Assembly (NCBI RefSeq): GCF_005768555.2
Contig: NZ_VCHX02000160.1
Coordinates: 1 to 43,445 of the forward strand
Origin: Streptomyces sporangiiformans
GTDB lineage: Bacteria > Actinomycetota > Actinomycetes > Streptomycetales > Streptomycetaceae
Direction of reading: 5' to 3'
DNA length: 43,445 bases
Shown: positions 40,199 through 43,445 of the stretch, piece by piece
Layout: the number at the start of each line of letters is the position of its first letter
Numbering within the stretch: position 1 is the stretch's first letter
Notes under the pieces: model-generated
Told to the model about the DNA's origin: nothing
The model's database searches: none
Seen by the model: the letters and a program-made list of their open reading frames with translations, nothing else
Program-made: the position numbers and the translations under genes

Positions 40199-40442
40199 CA
40201 TGAGCGCAAGCGCAAGCCTGGCAATGGCACTCGTCCCTCTCGCGAAAGAGGTCGACGAGGACAAGGTGACCCCTGGTGTCCTCGGCTTCATCGTGTTCGC
40301 GGTGATGGCTCTCGCGGTGTGGGGGCTCATGAAGTCGATGAACCGGCATATGGGGAAGGTCGACTTCAAGGAGACGTCCGAGCGGGGCGACTCCGGTGAG
40401 GGCGGCGGCTCGGAAGGCAAGGCCTCGCCCGCGAAGGGCTGA
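40191..40442 (+). CDS. Small single-span membrane protein coupled to mca
   Basis: 83 aa from ATG 40191, overlapping the mca stop by 8 bp; ATG 40200 is an alternative. A short outer part (SLAMALVPLAKEVDEDKVTP) leads to one membrane helix (GVLGFIVFAVMALAVWGLMK). A cytoplasmic tail rich in Gly, Ser and Lys follows (NRHMGKVDFKETSERGDSGE). The overlap implies co-translation with mca. The family is unnamed to me; a membrane docking role for the mycothiol pathway is possible but not shown. Confidence 0.82.
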   Translation: MPDMSASASLAMALVPLAKEVDEDKVTPGVLGFIVFAVMALAVWGLMKSMNRHMGKVDFKETSERGDSGEGGGSEGKASPAKG

Positions 40443-40450
40443 GCCGACAC

Positions 40451-40480
40451 CCGGGCCCGGTACATACGTGCCGGGCCCGG
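40451..40480. terminator. Terminator between mca operon and the NB-ARC gene
   Basis: CCGGGCCCGG (40451-40460) is repeated as its own complement at 40471-40480. It extends inward by TAC/GTG with one G-U pair around ATAC. It lies 9 bp after the small membrane gene and serves the convergent pair. Confidence 0.75.
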
Positions 40481-40483
40481 ACT

Positions 40484-40599
40484 TTCCGGTGGACGGAGTT
40501 CCGGTGGACGGAGTGGAGCGCGTCCGCAGGCCGCTGCGCCTCGTCGACCCCTACGAAGGATCGTCGGCCCCTACGAAGGCTCGTCGCCCCTACGAAGAC
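40484..40599. repeat. Two short tandem repeats in the convergent gap
   Basis: TTCCGGTGGACGGAG occurs twice (40484-40498, 40499-40513). TCGTCGACCCCTACGAAGGA-type 20-bp units occur three times (40541, 40561, 40581). The last unit overlaps the 3' end of the NB-ARC gene and contributes its final codons. Confidence 0.8.
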
Positions 40600-43445
40600 G
40601 GAGCCGTCACTGTGACTCCCATCACCTCCCGGGCATGCCGGTTCGGCACCATCCCCAGCCGCCACGCCTGCCAGCCCGCGTCCAGGTCGGCGCCCCGCTC
40701 CAGCAGCAGCTGATACGCCTCGATGTAGTCGTCCAGCTTCCCGTCGCGGGCCGGATGACCGGTGCGGGAGAGCTGGGCCAGTTCCTCCTGGGCGACGGCG
40801 GTGCCGATCTCGACGCCGCCGGGGGAGGCGTACGGCAGCAACGTGCACCTCAGAAAACGGGCCCAGTCCTCGCCTCGGCGGTCGCCGTAGGAGGCGAACA
40901 GGGACGCCGCCTCGTCGCACAGCGAGAGAGCGGACTGGGTACGGGCGTTGCCCGCGTCCACCACCGCCAGCTCCAGGCAGGTCCAGGCCTCGCCGTGGGC
41001 GACACCGATGCGCTGGAAGTCCGCGCGGGCGTCCACCAGGAGCTGACGGGCGAAGCCCGAGTTGCGCAGCGAGCCCGTCTGGGCCGCCCGCTGGTCACGG
41101 GTCGCGCGGGCCGAGTGGTGACGGGCGCAGGCCAGACCGTAGACGTCGCGGATACGGGAGAACATCGTGCGTGAGCGCTCCAGCTCCCTGACCGCCTGGT
41201 CCCGGTTGCCCGACTCCTCCAGGGCCTGGCCCAGGTAGTACACCGTCCACGCCTCACCCCGCGCGTCCTCGTTGTCGCGGTGGCGGGCGGCCGCCTGGCG
41301 CAGCCCGTCCATCGCGGAGGACGGATCGCCGTCGACCAGACGGGCCCGGGCCAGCTGGGTCAGGGCCCAGGCCTCGCCCCGGGCGTCGCGCGTGCGGCCG
41401 TACAGCTCGAGGGCGTCGCGGAGTTCCGCCTCGGCGCGCGGTACGTCACCCATGCGCAGCCCCAGCTGGCCGAGCTGGAAATGGGCCCAGGCCTCGCCGT
41501 GCACGGACTCGCCCTGCCGGTGCAGGACCAGCGCGTTGGTCAGCAGATCCAGGGCCTCGGCCAGACGGGCGCGGTCCCGCTCCACCGCCGCCAGTGCGTG
41601 CATCGTCCAGGCACGGTCCGCCGCGAGCTCGGGGGAGGCCTGGAGGTCCATGGCCTCCTGGAGCCTCGCCGCCGCCTCGGACAGGTTCCCCTGGTGGTGG
41701 AGCGTGATCCCGAGGGAGCAGAGCGCGCGTGCCGCGCCCGCGTCGTGGTGGGCCTCGAAGTAGAGGTCCACCACCGAGGTCAGGGTCGTCCGCGCCTTGT
41801 CGAGCTCGCCGAGCTGACGGGCGGCGATGCCCGTGCGCCATTGGACCGAGCGCATGAGCAATCCCTGGTCCACCGCCTGCGTCAGCTCGCTGATCTCGCC
41901 CAGCCGGTAGAGGTCACCGCGCAGCAGGCAGTAGTCGCACAGGGCGCCGAGCAGGTTCAGCACCGCCGCCTGGTTCACGCCCTCCGCGTGCCGCAGGGCC
42001 GCCGTGATGAAGCTCGACTCGTCGTCCAGCCAGCGCAGCGCCGCGTCCAGCGAGGTGAACCCGTGCGGGCCGACCGTGTCAGCGCGCGTCGACGTCTTGC
42101 CGTCCACCAGGCGGATCACCGAGTCCGCCAACTCCCCGTAGTTCACGATGAGTCGTTCCTGGGCGGCCGTACGCTCGGCCGGTTCCTCCTCGTCCAGCAG
42201 GCGGGCCTGCGCGAAGGCGCGGACGACGTCGTGCAGGCGGTAGCGGCTGCCGCGTACGTGGTCGATCAGTCCGGCGCGTGACAGCGCCTGAAGGTGGCGG
42301 GTCGCCTCCGGTTCGTCCGTCGCCAGCAGGGCCGCCGCCGCGGCCGCGCCCAGCGAGGCCCGGCCCGCCAGGGCCAGTCTTCTGAACAGCCGCCGGGCCG
42401 AGTCCGACTGGTCCGTGTACCGCAGCCACAGCGCCCGTTCGGCCGGCTCGACCGGGCCGTAGGCCGCCAGATCCGAGGCGAGCTGCCGGGGCGTACGCGG
42501 GCCGATCGACGAGCCCGCGATACGCAGCGCCAGCGGCAGACCGCCGCACAACTCCCGCACCTGGTCGGAGGATTCGGCGTCGTACGGGCCCGAGGTGTCC
42601 TGCGCCGCCGCGTTCAGCAGCTCCTCGGCGCCCGGTGCGTCCAGCGGTTCCACGGCGAGCTGATGCACCCAGGCGGGGAGGTCGGCGGGCAGGTCGAGCG
42701 GTTTGCGGGCGGTGACCACGACCAGGCTGTCGGAGCGCTCGGGCACCAGCGTCCGCACCTGCTCCGCATCGCTCGCGTCGTCCAGCACGATCGTCACGGG
42801 CAGGCCGGTCAGATGCTGGTGGTAGAGCTCGCTCAGCCGCCGTACCTGCTGCTCCGGCGAGGAGCGCTCCCGGAACAGCAGCTGCTCGCGCGAGGCGCCG
42901 AGCCGGTTGAGCAGGTGCAGCAGCGCGTCGCGGGTGGGCAGCGGCGGCTCCTCCGGGCTGTCGCCGCGCAGGTCCACCACGCACGCCCCCCGGAACTGGT
43001 CCTTGAGCTCGTGCGCGGCGCGGACGGCGAGTGTGCTGCGGCCCGAGCCCGGGGCGCCGTGCAGCACGACCACCGTCGGTTTGGTCTCCGTGCTCGCGCG
43101 GGCCGCGTGCACCCACTGCGCCACCCGTGACAGCTCCTGCCTGCGGCCCGCGAACGGACCGTCGGGCTCCGGTAGTTGGTCGAAGGACCGCTCCAGGACG
43201 CTGCGCCTGCGCGCCGCCGCGCTCTTGTCGGTACGCCGCAGCTGTGGCGCCCCCTTCTTCGGGCCGGTGGACGCGATGAGTACCCGCTGCTGGTCGATGA
43301 ACGGGCGGATGCCGCGCACCTCCAGCGCCGTCAGCCACTGGAGTCTCAGCTGTTCCGGCCCGCCCGGCTGGCCCAGGGCGCCGGCGCGGCGGCTGGCGGC
43401 CGGCAGATGGGCGGCCGTCACCTTCGCCACCGTCGCCGCGGCGCC
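40590..43445 (-). CDS. NB-ARC/TPR ATPase (AfsR/STAND-like), 5' end outside the window
   Basis: At least 946 aa; the frame is open to the window edge, so the true start is probably outside (GTG 43430 is only a possible start). Residues about 100-350 are an NB-ARC nucleotide-binding module (FAGRRQELSRVAQWVHAARA, VVVLHGAPGSGRSTLAVRAA, VTIVLDDASDAEQVRTLV, ELCGGLPLALRIAG). Then comes a winged-helix section (YRLHDVVRAFAQARL). From about 500 to 900 there are TPR repeats (ARALCSLGITLHHQGNLSEA, EAWAHFQLGQLGLRMGDVPR, EAWTVYYLGQALEESGNRDQ). The P-loop has Arg in place of the invariant Lys (GSGRST). STAND ATPases of this kind are signalling switches; no SARP or other DNA-binding domain is visible within the window. 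Confidence 0.85.
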   Translation of the reverse strand, partial: GAAATVAKVTAAHLPAASRRAGALGQPGGPEQLRLQWLTALEVRGIRPFIDQQRVLIASTGPKKGAPQLRRTDKSAAARRRSVLERSFDQLPEPDGPFAGRRQELSRVAQWVHAARASTETKPTVVVLHGAPGSGRSTLAVRAAHELKDQFRGACVVDLRGDSPEEPPLPTRDALLHLLNRLGASREQLLFRERSSPEQQVRRLSELYHQHLTGLPVTIVLDDASDAEQVRTLVPERSDSLVVVTARKPLDLPADLPAWVHQLAVEPLDAPGAEELLNAAAQDTSGPYDAESSDQVRELCGGLPLALRIAGSSIGPRTPRQLASDLAAYGPVEPAERALWLRYTDQSDSARRLFRRLALAGRASLGAAAAAALLATDEPEATRHLQALSRAGLIDHVRGSRYRLHDVVRAFAQARLLDEEEPAERTAAQERLIVNYGELADSVIRLVDGKTSTRADTVGPHGFTSLDAALRWLDDESSFITAALRHAEGVNQAAVLNLLGALCDYCLLRGDLYRLGEISELTQAVDQGLLMRSVQWRTGIAARQLGELDKARTTLTSVVDLYFEAHHDAGAARALCSLGITLHHQGNLSEAAARLQEAMDLQASPELAADRAWTMHALAAVERDRARLAEALDLLTNALVLHRQGESVHGEAWAHFQLGQLGLRMGDVPRAEAELRDALELYGRTRDARGEAWALTQLARARLVDGDPSSAMDGLRQAAARHRDNEDARGEAWTVYYLGQALEESGNRDQAVRELERSRTMFSRIRDVYGLACARHHSARATRDQRAAQTGSLRNSGFARQLLVDARADFQRIGVAHGEAWTCLELAVVDAGNARTQSALSLCDEAASLFASYGDRRGEDWARFLRCTLLPYASPGGVEIGTAVAQEELAQLSRTGHPARDGKLDDYIEAYQLLLERGADLDAGWQAWRLGMVPNRHAREVMGVTVTAPSS

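Overview
This window is chromosomal DNA from a high-GC actinomycete, almost certainly a Streptomyces. The evidence is strong G/C bias at third codon positions, GTG/TTG starts, a class E sortase signal (LAETG), a mycothiol gene (mca) and DrrAB-type transport. The right part also carries a block (msrA, cystathionine gamma-synthase, a threonine ammonia-lyase, greA, a DUF4307 gene, mca) whose order I recall from Streptomyces core chromosomes.

Layout. 1-5.8 kb: a MacB-like ABC permease/ATPase pair, then a large secreted subtilase with an intact catalytic triad. 5.8-10.6 kb: an ABM-truncated haemoglobin fusion, a coiled-coil membrane protein, an XRE/MmyB-type regulator divergent from a zinc alcohol dehydrogenase, an RDD membrane protein and a VOC protein. 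10.6-13.3 kb: a glutamine-rich low-complexity protein followed by a subtilase-fold protein that has lost its catalytic Asp, Ser and oxyanion Asn. I consider this pair the best candidate for an undescribed system. 13.3-17.1 kb: a DUF4389 membrane protein, a methyltransferase, an unknown protein, and an aldo/keto reductase behind a MerR-type promoter.

17.1-28.3 kb is the accessory, rearranged part. It holds two unknown genes, a serine hydrolase, and an alginate-lyase-like gene flanked by two 229-bp direct copies of a DUF4291 gene fragment. Next come an IS3 remnant, an LAETG surface protein, and an FAD monooxygenase with a divergent TetR regulator separated by a 14-bp-periodic operator array. 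A complete IS5-type element with CTAG target duplications and a 54-aa membrane peptide with an AT-rich structured leader complete the part. Five copies (some partial) of one dispersed structured repeat lie only in this part.

28.3-43.4 kb returns to core-like content: msrA, a conserved membrane-anchored protein, cystathionine gamma-synthase, a sigma-like gene translationally coupled to a small membrane protein, and MarR divergent from threonine ammonia-lyase. It continues with a DrrAB-like exporter under a promoter with a palindrome in its spacer, a small secreted protein, a single-domain LuxR regulator, greA, a DUF4307 gene, mca with a small membrane partner, and the 3' part of an NB-ARC/TPR ATPase that runs off the window and has Arg in place of the Walker A Lys.

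All assignments come from reading the sequence and from remembered family features. No database search was run.
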